A stretch of DNA of 64,000 bases from an uncultured Collinsella sp. (GTDB taxonomy: Bacteria; Actinomycetota; Coriobacteriia; Coriobacteriales; Coriobacteriaceae), in assembly GCA_902491565.1 (NCBI GenBank), contig CABUIE010000002.1:62001-126000 (forward strand). Direction: 5' to 3'. Below, in pieces: positions 17,723-32,743 of this stretch; the first letter of the stretch is position 1, and the number at the start of each line of letters is the position of its first letter. A program made the translations under genes and the position numbers. A model generated the notes under the pieces. That model was not told the DNA's origin, ran no database searches, and saw only the letters and a program-made list of their open reading frames with translations.

Positions 17723-18499
17723 ATGGATGCCCAATTAACGATTGTCGACGTAACCGGATCGACCAACGATGACCTGCTCGAGGCAGGAAAACAGGGTGCG
17801 CCGCACGGCACAGGACTTGCCGCCCGTGCGCAAACGGCAGGACGCGGCCGGCGCGGCCACAAGTGGGATTCAACCGCCGGCAACCTATTGCTTTCGATTG
17901 TCCTGCGTCCATGCGTTAATCCCGCAAAGTACTCTGGTCTTGCCGCCGTCAGCGGCCTAGCGGTGCTCGAAGCACTCGAAAAGCAGGGTCTTGCAAACGA
18001 GATTGGCCTCAAATGGCCCAACGACCTGGTCGCGCGTGGACGCAAACTCGGCGGCATTCTGGTCGAGGCCGCACGCGATAACGAAGGCAATCCTTTCGCC
18101 GTCTGCGGCATTGGTGTCAACGTAAACTACACGCCCCAAGAGGTGCCCGATGGCGGCCTGGCGGCAATTGGCCTCTCGGACCTCAACGAGAGCGTTCCCG
18201 CCGTCGACATGCTCCTCGATGAGGTCTATCACGCAGTTATAGACGCTGTAGATACCTGGGCAGAGCACCTCAACGCCAAGGAAGAAGACGCCGGTCCGCT
18301 CGCGCCCGTCCACGACGAATATATCGCTCACCTCAATTGGATCGGGAAGCACGTTATCGCCCGCTCCCCCGCTGGAGACGAGCTGGCACGCGGCATATTT
18401 AGAACGGTCGACGATTGCGGCCGCGCAAGCATTGAGACCGAGAGCGGCTTGTGCGTCTTCCACTTCGAAGAAGCGTCCTTGCGCCCCCTGAGCGAATAG
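17723..18499 (+). CDS. birA: Biotin--[acetyl-CoA-carboxylase] ligase, no DNA-binding domain
   Basis: BirA activates biotin with ATP and attaches it to AccB. The 258-residue product begins directly with the catalytic domain (VDVTGSTNDDL) and has the biotinyl-AMP loop GRGRRGHKW at about residues 40-48, KWPNDL and a C-terminal SH3-like domain. It lacks the N-terminal winged helix of E. coli BirA, so it is a ligase only. I place the start at 17723, after AAGGAGGT with an 11-base spacer; the frame is open upstream to 17642. It is divergent from the fab operon whose AccB it would modify. Confidence 0.93.
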   Translation: MDAQLTIVDVTGSTNDDLLEAGKQGAPHGTGLAARAQTAGRGRRGHKWDSTAGNLLLSIVLRPCVNPAKYSGLAAVSGLAVLEALEKQGLANEIGLKWPNDLVARGRKLGGILVEAARDNEGNPFAVCGIGVNVNYTPQEVPDGGLAAIGLSDLNESVPAVDMLLDEVYHAVIDAVDTWAEHLNAKEEDAGPLAPVHDEYIAHLNWIGKHVIARSPAGDELARGIFRTVDDCGRASIETESGLCVFHFEEASLRPLSE

Positions 18500-18561
18500 G
18501 GCGCCGCAGCCATCAGCTCGGCAGACGAATTCGCTATCCCAAAATCTAAACTCAAAACAAA

Positions 18562-18594
18562 AGAGCCCCGCTACCAAGATGGCAGCGGGGCTCT
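18562..18594. terminator. Bidirectional terminator between birA and rpsJ
   Basis: The 11-base arms AGAGCCCCGCT/AGCGGGGCTCT are perfect. A-rich sequence precedes them, giving a TTTTGTTTTG run on the minus strand. It lies between the convergent 3' ends of birA (+) and rpsJ (-), so it ends the str operon. Confidence 0.85.
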
Positions 18595-18615
18595 ATAAGC
18601 TATGAGCGATATCGC

Positions 18616-18924
18616 TTAGAGCTTGATGTCGATGTCGACGCCAGCGGGGAGGTCGAGACGCATGAGCGAATCAACGGTGCCCGAGGTGGGGTCGAGGATG
18701 TCGATGAGGCGCTTGTGGGTGCGCATCTCGAACTGCTCACGGGAGTCCTTGTTCACGTGCGGCGAGCGGATAACCGTGTACAGGTTGCGCTCGGTGGGCA
18801 GGGGGACAGGACCGGAAACGCGAGCGCCGGTCTTCTGAGCGGTCTCGACGATGAGCTTCGCGGACTGATCGACGACCTCGTGATCATAGCCCTTGAGGCG
18901 AATGCGGATCTTCTGGGTAGCCAA
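18616..18924 (-). CDS. rpsJ: 30S ribosomal protein S10
   Basis: S10 is a head protein of the small subunit and also the NusE transcription factor that partners NusG and NusB. The 102-residue protein shows IRIRLKGYDHEVVDQSA, the GPVPLPTERNLYTVIRSPH block and a C-terminal VDIDIKL. It follows fusA by 60 bases and closes the str operon, instead of leading the rplC operon as in most bacteria. Confidence 0.97.
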   Translation of the reverse strand: MATQKIRIRLKGYDHEVVDQSAKLIVETAQKTGARVSGPVPLPTERNLYTVIRSPHVNKDSREQFEMRTHKRLIDILDPTSGTVDSLMRLDLPAGVDIDIKL

Positions 18925-18984
18925 CTTAAACCTCCAAAGAGTGCGAGAGATGTTCTCGCGGATTACGTAACAGGGAGCTCGAAC

Positions 18985-21084
18985 TTAGGCGTTCTTGCTC
19001 ATGACCTCGTCCACGATGGACTTGGGCGCGGGCTCATAAGAGTCGAACTGCATCGTGTAGGATGCACGGCCCTGGGTCTGGGAGCGAAGGTCGGTAGCGT
19101 AACCGAACATCTCGCCCAGCGGCACCTTGGCACGGATGAGCTTGCTGTTCTTGCGATCCTCCATGCCCTCGATCTTGCCGCGGCGACCGGAGAGGTTGCC
19201 CATAACGTCGCCCATGTACTGCTCAGGGGTCTCGACCTCGACAGCCATGATCGGCTCGAGCAGCTGCGGATCGGACTTCTTGAGGGCGTCCTTGATAGCC
19301 ATGGAACCGGCGATCTTGAAGGCGGCCTCGGAGGAGTCGACCTCGTGGTAAGAACCGTCGAACAGGGTGACCTTAACGTCGAGGACCGGGAAGCCGGCGA
19401 TAACACCGGTGTTCAGGGCCTCCTGGATGCCCTTGTCGATGGACGGGATGTACTCCTTGGGCACGACGCCGCCGACGATAGCGTTGACGAACTCGTAGCC
19501 GAAGCCCTCCTCCATCTTCTCGAGCTTGATGACGGCGTGGCCGTACTGACCGCGACCGCCGGACTGACGGACGAACTTGCCCTCAGCCTTCTCGACGTCG
19601 TGACCAGCGGTCTCGCGGTAGGCAACCTGGGGCTTACCAACGTTAGCGTCAACCTTGAACTCGCGGAGCAGACGGTCGACGATGATCTCGAGGTGCAGCT
19701 CGCCCATGCCGGCGATGATGGTCTGGCCGGTCTCGTGGTTGGTGGACACCTGGAAGGTCGGGTCCTCCTCGGCGAGCTTGGTCAGAGCCAGGGACATCTT
19801 GTCCTGCTCGGCCTTGGTCTTGGGCTCGATGGCAACGTCGATAACGGGCTTAGCGAACTCAATCTTCTCGAGGACGATCTCCTTGCCCTCTTCGCACAGG
19901 GTGTCACCGGTGGTGGAGTTCTTGAAGCCGACGCAAGCGACGATGTCGCCGGCGGCAGCGTCGTCACGGTCGATACGCTCGGCGGCGTTCATCTCGAGGA
20001 TGCGGCCGAGGCGCTCGCGCTGACCGTTGGAAGCGTTGACCACGTAGGAGCCGGACTCGGCGCGGCCGGAGTAAACGCGGACATAGGTGAGCTTACCGAC
20101 GAACGGGTCGGTCATAATCTTGAAGACCAGGCCGGAGAAGGGCTCGTCGAAGGAAGGATGACGCTGGATCTCCTCGCCGGTGTCCGGATCGGTACCGGTG
20201 ACGGCCTCAACGTCGAGCGGGCTGGGCAGGTAGTCGACGACAGCGTCGAGCAGCTCCTGAACGCCCTTGTTCTTGTAGGCGGAGCCCACGAAGACGAGGT
20301 TGAGCTCGTTGGCCAGAACGCCCTTGCGCAGAGCGGCCTTGAGCTCCTCGACGGTGAAGTCCTCCTCCATGAGGATCTTCTCCATGAGCTCGTCGTCAAA
20401 GCTGGCAGCAGCGTCAAGGAGCTCCTCGCGCTTGGTGGCAGCGATGTCGGCAAACTCAGCCGGGATCTCGTCCATCGGCTCGGGGTAGGTCATGCCCTTC
20501 TCGTCGGCCTTGAAGTCCCATGCAGTCATGGTGACCAGGTCGATGACGCCCCAGAAGTTGTCCTCGGCGCCCATCGGGACCTGAGCGGCCACGGCGTTAG
20601 CGTCGAGACGATCCTTCATGGTCTCGATAGCGTTGAAGAAGTCAGCGCCCACGCGGTCATACTTGTTGATGAAGGCGATGCGGGGGACGTTGAAGGTAGA
20701 AGCCTGACGCCAAACGGTCTCAGACTGGGGCTGAACGCCGGCAACGGCGTCGAAGACGGCGACAGCGCCATCGAGAACGCGCAGGCAACGCTCGACCTCG
20801 GCGGTGAAGTCAACGTGGCCCGGGGTGTCGATGATCTGGATGCGGTAGTCCTTACCGTCCTTGTTCCAGAAGCACGTGGTAGCAGCGGAGGTAATGGTTA
20901 CGCCGCGCTCCTGCTCCTGAACCATCCAGTCCATGGTGGCAGCGCCCTCATGGACCTCACCGATCTTGTGGGTCTTACCGGTGTAGTAAAGAATACGCTC
21001 GGTCGTGGTGGTCTTACCGGCATCGATGTGGGCCATGATGCCGATGTTACGGGTATCGGAAAGCTTGTACTTAGGCTTAGCCAT
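18985..21084 (-). CDS. fusA: Elongation factor G
   Basis: EF-G is the translocation GTPase. The 699-residue protein has P-loop AHIDAGKTTTTERIL (G1), the G2-G3 elements ERGVTITSAA and DTPGHVDF, and NKYD (G4, with Tyr in place of the usual Met), followed by the full set of domains II-V, including GGRGQYGH and RGKIEGMEDR. It lies 19 bases after rpsG. No tuf gene follows, so EF-Tu must be encoded elsewhere. Confidence 0.97.
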   Translation of the reverse strand: MAKPKYKLSDTRNIGIMAHIDAGKTTTTERILYYTGKTHKIGEVHEGAATMDWMVQEQERGVTITSAATTCFWNKDGKDYRIQIIDTPGHVDFTAEVERCLRVLDGAVAVFDAVAGVQPQSETVWRQASTFNVPRIAFINKYDRVGADFFNAIETMKDRLDANAVAAQVPMGAEDNFWGVIDLVTMTAWDFKADEKGMTYPEPMDEIPAEFADIAATKREELLDAAASFDDELMEKILMEEDFTVEELKAALRKGVLANELNLVFVGSAYKNKGVQELLDAVVDYLPSPLDVEAVTGTDPDTGEEIQRHPSFDEPFSGLVFKIMTDPFVGKLTYVRVYSGRAESGSYVVNASNGQRERLGRILEMNAAERIDRDDAAAGDIVACVGFKNSTTGDTLCEEGKEIVLEKIEFAKPVIDVAIEPKTKAEQDKMSLALTKLAEEDPTFQVSTNHETGQTIIAGMGELHLEIIVDRLLREFKVDANVGKPQVAYRETAGHDVEKAEGKFVRQSGGRGQYGHAVIKLEKMEEGFGYEFVNAIVGGVVPKEYIPSIDKGIQEALNTGVIAGFPVLDVKVTLFDGSYHEVDSSEAAFKIAGSMAIKDALKKSDPQLLEPIMAVEVETPEQYMGDVMGNLSGRRGKIEGMEDRKNSKLIRAKVPLGEMFGYATDLRSQTQGRASYTMQFDSYEPAPKSIVDEVMSKNA

Positions 21085-21103
21085 GTTAGTTCCTTACCTT
21101 AAC

Positions 21104-21577
21104 TTACCAACGATAGTGAGAGAACGCGCGGTTGGCCTCGGCCATCTTGAAGACGTCCTCACGCTTCTTGACGGAAGCGCCCAGGCCGTTGGAAGCGTCG
21201 AGGATCTCGTTGGCGAGACGCTCGGCCATGGTCTTCTCCTTGCGAGCGCGGGAGAAGTTGACGATCCAGCGGATACCCAGAGCGGTGGAACGACGGGAGT
21301 TGACCTCCATCGGGACCTGATAGGTAGCGCCACCGACACGCTTGGGCTTAACCTCGAGCGTGGGCTTGACGTTGTCCATAGCCTTCTTGAAGGTAGCGAG
21401 AGCGTCGCCACCCTCGGACTTCTCGGCAACGATCTCGAAAGCGGTGTAAACGATGCGCTCAGCGGTGGCCTTCTTGCCGTCAAGAAGGACCTTGTTGATG
21501 AGCTGAGTCACCAGGCGGTTGTTGTAAACGGCGTCAGGCTGAACCTCACGACGATTAGCTGCTGCACGACGCGGCAT
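21104..21577 (-). CDS. rpsG: 30S ribosomal protein S7
   Basis: S7 nucleates head assembly of the small subunit. The 157-residue protein begins MPRRAAANRREVQPD and has the typical VTQLINKVLLDGKKATAERI and PMEVNSRRSTALGIRWIV regions. It lies 73 bases after rpsL in the str operon. Confidence 0.97.
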   Translation of the reverse strand: MPRRAAANRREVQPDAVYNNRLVTQLINKVLLDGKKATAERIVYTAFEIVAEKSEGGDALATFKKAMDNVKPTLEVKPKRVGGATYQVPMEVNSRRSTALGIRWIVNFSRARKEKTMAERLANEILDASNGLGASVKKREDVFKMAEANRAFSHYRW

Positions 21578-21650
21578 GTGAAATCTCCTTAAGTGTCTAC
21601 CGTGCGGCGCTTAGGCGGCACACGGCGAAAGTATCAAAACGTTATCTGGC

Positions 21651-22028
21651 TTATTTAGCCTTGGGGCGCTTAGCACCGTACTTGGAACGGGCCTGCATAC
21701 GGTTCTGGACCGGAGCAGCGTCGTAGGCGCCACGGATGACGTGATAACGGACACCAGGGAGGTCACGGACACGACCGCCGCGGACGAGCACGATGGAGTG
21801 CTCCTGCAGGTTGTGGCCCTCACCCGGGATGTAAGCAGTAACTTCGATGCCGTTGACAAGGCGAACACGGGCAACCTTACGAAGAGCCGAGTTCGGCTTC
21901 TTGGGGCTCGTGGTGAAGACACGGGTGCACACGCCGCGCTTCTGGGAGTTGTGCTGCAGAGCAGCGTTCTTGGACTTCTTGGGCACGGAACGACGGCCCT
22001 GGCGAACCAGCTGGTTAATAGTAGGCAA
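21651..22028 (-). CDS. rpsL: 30S ribosomal protein S12
   Basis: S12 lies at the decoding centre. The 125-residue product begins MPTINQLVRQGR, and the streptomycin-relevant loops read TTSPKKPNSALRK and VLVRGGRVRDLPGVRYH, the Lys-sensitive wild-type forms. It is the first gene of rpsL-rpsG-fusA-rpsJ. A sigma-70 promoter and hairpin element B lie upstream. Confidence 0.97.
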   Translation of the reverse strand: MPTINQLVRQGRRSVPKKSKNAALQHNSQKRGVCTRVFTTSPKKPNSALRKVARVRLVNGIEVTAYIPGEGHNLQEHSIVLVRGGRVRDLPGVRYHVIRGAYDAAPVQNRMQARSKYGAKRPKAK

Positions 22029-22121
22029 AGCGTACTCCTTCTCGAATGATTCCAGCTTTCTGTAAAGTGCAACGGCTTGAATCGAGGGGTCAGCATCCCC
22101 CTACGAAACACGCAGTTCGAT

Positions 22122-22150
22122 AGGATACGTGCCGTTAGCTGTGCCGTCAA
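22122..22150 (-). promoter_or_regulatory. rpsL operon promoter
   Basis: On the minus strand TTGACG (22145-22150) and TATCCT (22122-22127) are spaced by exactly 17 bases. This is a near-consensus sigma-70-type promoter about 90 bases before the rpsL start. Confidence 0.75.
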
Positions 22151-22176
22151 CAGACCACGCCGCCGGGCGTATCCCA
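22151..22176 (-). promoter_or_regulatory. Conserved GGGATACGCCCG block upstream of the rpsL promoter
   Basis: The minus strand reads GGGATACGCCCGGCGGCGTG immediately upstream of the rpsL -35. GGAYACGCCCG followed by CGTG also occurs upstream of rplC (4870-4895) and rplB (3005-3030). It may be a binding site for a shared regulator of ribosomal operons; this is inference from three occurrences. Confidence 0.45.
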
Positions 22177-22204
22177 AAATAGCCATATTTCCGCAAAGCC
22201 TACA

Positions 22205-22397
22205 CAAAAGGAATCCCCTTCTGTGCGCGGGTCGGATCTCCGGCCCGGGCGGCCCAGGTTTTAAGTTTGCTGCTCTACAGTCCTGCGCAAGACGGAAAGC
22301 ACATTAAGTGCTTTCCTTTGCGTGCGGAACTCGCGACAAACTTAAAACCTGGGCCGCCCGGGCCGGGGATCCGACGTGCTCGTCGGGGCAACGTTCC
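22205..22397 (+). repeat. Hairpin element B
   Basis: Arms 22231-22269 and 22337-22375 (39 bases, one mismatch) enclose a 67-base core (22270-22336). The core is identical to that of element C and contains the stem GGAAAGCAC/GTGCTTTCC around ATTAA. The flanks CAAAAGGAATCC...CGCGGG and GACGTGCTCGTCGG...CGTTCC are also shared with C, while the outer arms differ from C with compensating changes. The gap 22029-22551 holds this element, the rpsL promoter, a GGGACAG repeat and a terminator. Confidence 0.9.
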
Positions 22398-22455
22398 CTG
22401 CCAAAAAGGGACAGGTTTATTTTGGTCGGTTTTATCTGGGGAAACGTCGCGCTCC
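22398..22455 (+). repeat. GGGACAG-type repeat, copy near element B
   Basis: The stretch beginning CTGCCAAAAAGGGACAGG, running through TTTATTTTGG to AAACGTC, closely matches 56321-56378, over 34 kb away, including the flanking TTTTATCTG. It abuts the right end of element B. Function unknown; the related copies can fold as terminator-like hairpins. Confidence 0.6.
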
Positions 22456-22510
22456 AGCGGTAATCTGCTCTCATCTGTCGCATGGAAATCGGCGGCGTTT
22501 CCATTTAACG

Positions 22511-22546
22511 CAAAAGAGGCCGCTTCCCCTAGTAGGAAGCGGCCTC
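22511..22546 (-). terminator. Terminator of the sigma/anti-sigma operon
   Basis: The arms GAGGCCGCTTCC/GGAAGCGGCCTC (22516-22527, 22535-22546) are perfect and are followed on the minus strand by TTTTGCG. It lies directly after the anti-sigma-like gene stop. Confidence 0.85.
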
Positions 22547-22551
22547 AGACC

Positions 22552-23628
22552 TTACGAATAGACGATAGTAAAGGACTCTTCCGTTTCGGTCTCTCCTGTT
22601 GACGTGCACCTCGTGCCCTCAAGCGTTACTGAGACCACTTGGTCGACATCAATCAACTTCGTTGGCACCCAGATGTTCTCTCCGCTATTGCGCCCATAAG
22701 AAAAATATAAGTTGAACACCCCTGCGTCGTCATCTTCGATAATCTGCTCCGATCCATCCTTGTAGCTGACGGTCAGCTTATTATCAACTGCTTCATAGCC
22801 CAAATCATCGATGTGCGTCTGGATGGAAAACGGGCTAATCTCAAGAGGCGAGTCACCGGAGCGGAGTTCCTTTGTATCGACGTACGCTTCAATATTGAAC
22901 TCGGGTGTCGACGCCTCAAACCGCCTCGCACTCTCACCTTCACCCTCGGTCCAGTGGATATTCCAGGTGACAGCATGTTGCAAATCTCGCTCGCGATCCA
23001 TAGCGGCAAAGTACATCGTGCCATTAATGACAGTATCGCTTGATGTGTCCTTATCAATTGTGCTGCGTGTGTCAGGCCATTCCTCGCCGAACTTCATATC
23101 GGGCGTGCCGATGCCCTGCTCTTCTTCACCATAGAGAACAAGTTCGCCAATCTCTGCTGCTGGCTTGTAGTAGTTAACTCCATTTGGATTGGACAACGTA
23201 AACGTCACGGCTCCGCAGCCGTTTTGGTCGATTGCCATCTCATGGATATCAAGCGTATAGCCGTTGCCCTCGACGGACAGATTAACCTCCTGGACTGCGC
23301 CTTCCAGGCTTTGGGGCGCGATGCCATCGCCAAACTCTCTGGTGTAGGTATATTTAGTTCCCGATGAGCCACCGTTGGTCCAGGTAATGGAATCCCCGTT
23401 GCCGTGGTTTCCCCAGGCTGAGGCAAAATATCTGGAATTGACGACGGCGTAGGCGACCCCTCCGGTCGCCAGCACTCCGACAAGACATCCGATTACGGCA
23501 ACATAGAGAGGCTTCGCGTGGCCCTTTCGATGAAGCGGCTCACCCGCAGCGGTATTAAGGACGCGATCTGCAAGATTGCTATCGGCTTGGATGGACTCGA
23601 AGGCCTGCTTGATTTGATTGGATTTCAC
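22552..23628 (-). CDS. Probable membrane-anchored anti-sigma factor
   Basis: The 358-residue protein has a short N-terminal cytoplasmic part (residues 1-40, KQAFESIQADSNLADRVLN), one membrane helix at about 42-64 (LYVAVIGCLVGVLATGGVAYAVV) and a large, polar, beta-rich extracellular part of about 290 residues. This topology, plus a 50-base overlap with the upstream ECF sigma gene, is that of anti-sigma factors of the DUF4179-like type. I see no zinc-binding HxxxCxxC motif, so sigma binding would use another fold. The extracellular domain has no motif I recognise and presumably senses envelope state. Confidence 0.65.
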   Translation of the reverse strand: MKSNQIKQAFESIQADSNLADRVLNTAAGEPLHRKGHAKPLYVAVIGCLVGVLATGGVAYAVVNSRYFASAWGNHGNGDSITWTNGGSSGTKYTYTREFGDGIAPQSLEGAVQEVNLSVEGNGYTLDIHEMAIDQNGCGAVTFTLSNPNGVNYYKPAAEIGELVLYGEEEQGIGTPDMKFGEEWPDTRSTIDKDTSSDTVINGTMYFAAMDRERDLQHAVTWNIHWTEGEGESARRFEASTPEFNIEAYVDTKELRSGDSPLEISPFSIQTHIDDLGYEAVDNKLTVSYKDGSEQIIEDDDAGVFNLYFSYGRNSGENIWVPTKLIDVDQVVSVTLEGTRCTSTGETETEESFTIVYS

Positions 23629-24097
23629 GGTCGCCCTCCTCTAGGATGAATTTGAGCTTCGATCGACCGCGAGCTAAACGCGTTCGAACGGTCGCGGCTG
23701 GCACATGCAGTAACTCGGCAATCTCTGAGGTCGAAAAGCCCAGATAGTAATAGAGCACGATGGGGACGCGGAATCGCTCCGGAAGTCGCATAACGTCTGA
23801 CAGGACCACCTTGGTCTCCTCCTGCGCCGTCGAAAGCGAATCGGCCAGGTTCTCAATATCCTCCACACGCCTCCATGGCTTTCGAAAGAGCGATTTGCAT
23901 TCATTGATCGTGACCCGGATAAGCCAGCGACGAAGATGCTCCCAACTCTCAAATTGCGTATCGCTTTTGAGCAGCTTAAGAAAGACATCCTGGGCAACAT
24001 CGTCGGCGTCGGCACAATCGCGCAGGTACGTCAATGCGATCCGAAACACGACATCCCGGTGATCTTCGACCGCCTGTCTAAATGCCCGTTCTTCCAT
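23579..24097 (-). CDS. ECF-type RNA polymerase sigma factor
   Basis: The 172-residue protein has sigma region 2 (YLRDCADADDVAQDVFLKLL, about residues 24-43, and the -10-recognition segment WLIRVTINECKSLFRK) and region 4 with a helix-turn-helix (LGFSTSEIAELLHVPAATVRTRLARGRSKLK). The ATG at 24097 is preceded by GGGAGG at five bases; a GTG at 24103 is also in frame. Its promoter matches the ECF consensus, so it is probably autoregulated. The gene pair sits between rpoC and rpsL, normally adjacent genes, and is bracketed by hairpin elements B and C. Confidence 0.93.
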   Translation of the reverse strand: MEERAFRQAVEDHRDVVFRIALTYLRDCADADDVAQDVFLKLLKSDTQFESWEHLRRWLIRVTINECKSLFRKPWRRVEDIENLADSLSTAQEETKVVLSDVMRLPERFRVPIVLYYYLGFSTSEIAELLHVPAATVRTRLARGRSKLKFILEEGDREIQSNQAGLRVHPSR

Positions 24098-24145
24098 AAT
24101 CACCTCCCGGTGACGTTAATGATTCTTGATGAGGCCCTCACCATA

Positions 24146-24174
24146 GATACGCTTTGACCGAACGGAATGTTTCA
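24146..24174 (-). promoter_or_regulatory. ECF-type promoter of the sigma factor operon
   Basis: The minus strand has TGAAAC (24169-24174), 17 bases, then CGTATC (24146-24151). This matches the TGAAAC/CGTA pattern of SigW-like ECF promoters, indicating autoregulation of the sigma factor about 50 bases downstream. Confidence 0.75.
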
Positions 24175-24190
24175 AATTCAAGCATGAATA

Positions 24191-24220
24191 ACCTACCAAA
24201 ATAAACCTGTCCCTTTTTGG
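24191..24220 (-). repeat. GGGACAG-type repeat, inverted copy near element C
   Basis: The minus strand reads GCCAAAAAGGGACAGGTTTA then TTTTGG, the same motif as at 22398 and 56321 but on the opposite strand. It abuts the left end of element C and lies just upstream of the ECF promoter. Confidence 0.6.
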
Positions 24221-24414
24221 CAAAAGGAATCCCCTTCTGTGCGCGGGGGCAGATTCCCAGAACGGGCCGCCCGCTGTTTAAGTTTGCTGCTCTACAGTCC
24301 TGCGCAAGACGGAAAGCACATTAAGTGCTTTCCTTTGCGTGCGGAACTCGCGACAAACTTAAACAGCGGGCGGCCCGTTCCGGGAATCCGACGTGCTCGT
24401 CGGGGCAACGTTCC
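24221..24414 (+). repeat. Hairpin element C
   Basis: Arms 24248-24286 and 24354-24392 (36 of 39 bases paired) enclose a 67-base core (24287-24353) identical to that of element B. The outer flanks are shared with B, making B and C direct repeats of about 193 bases around the sigma/anti-sigma module. The middle of each arm differs between B and C, yet both arms in each copy changed together. The gap 24098-24482 holds this element, the ECF promoter, a GGGACAG repeat and the rpoC terminator. Confidence 0.9.
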
Positions 24415-24420
24415 TCATCA

Positions 24421-24457
24421 AAAAAGACCCGCTCCCCTGTTGGGAAGCGGGTCTTTG
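24421..24457 (-). terminator. rpoBC operon terminator
   Basis: The minus strand reads AAAGACCCGCTTCCC, a short loop, GGAGCGGGTC and a TTTTTT run, about 25 bases after the rpoC stop. Confidence 0.9.
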
Positions 24458-24482
24458 GAAGGACGGTTAACGCACTAGGAAA

Positions 24483-32456
<7,974 letters not shown>

Positions 32457-32529
32457 CAGGTTTTTCCTCCTTCACGGAAATGCTCGGTGGGTTGGCGAGG
32501 CATAGCTTCGCCAGTTATCGCAACCTAAT

Positions 32530-32557
32530 AGTTTATCAGGTACCGACCGTTGGGCAA
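32530..32557 (-). promoter_or_regulatory. Probable rpoB promoter
   Basis: On the minus strand TTGCCC (32552-32557) and TAAACT (32530-32535) are 16 bases apart, with CTGA before the -10. It lies 74 bases before the rpoB start. Confidence 0.55.
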
Positions 32558-32635
32558 GAAAAGCCTTGACGCGATTGAGTTTTTGGAGTAGCAAAGTTTT
32601 TCGACAGAAAACACGCAGGTAGATGTATCTGTATC

Positions 32636-32647
32636 GAACATCTGTTC
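32636..32647. promoter_or_regulatory. LexA-box-like palindrome GAACATCTGTTC
   Basis: The palindrome GAAC-ATCT-GTTC resembles the Gram-positive SOS box (GAACNNNNGTTC). It lies in the 287-base gap between the galU terminator and the rpoB promoter, and no SOS gene is adjacent. A second GAACAG at 32661 forms a wider inverted repeat with CTGTTC at 32642. Confidence 0.3.
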
Positions 32648-32690
32648 ATATATTTTCTGTGAACAGAGAGCCGGCAATCGCAGCTCTTAT

Positions 32691-32723
32691 AAAAAACGGG
32701 CGCGAACCGAGGTCCGCGCCCGT
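32691..32723 (-). terminator. galU terminator
   Basis: The arms ACGGGCGCG/CGCGCCCGT are followed on the minus strand by TTTTTTATAAG, about 20 bases after the galU stop. Confidence 0.9.
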
Positions 32724-32743
32724 AAATGTCGATGCCCGAAGGC

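Noticed and set aside
18715..21102. A 795-codon plus-strand frame opposite fusA, and similar long frames opposite fabF/fabG (12026-14368) and accDA (8277-10262)
   Set aside because: All mirror strongly expressed genes with clear motifs on the minus strand, lack ribosome binding sites and have shadow-type composition.
22205..24414. Elements B and C considered as insertion sequences forming a composite transposon
   Set aside because: No transposase or remnant lies in or between them, the copies are under 200 bases, and no target-site duplication was seen. A passive non-autonomous origin remains possible.
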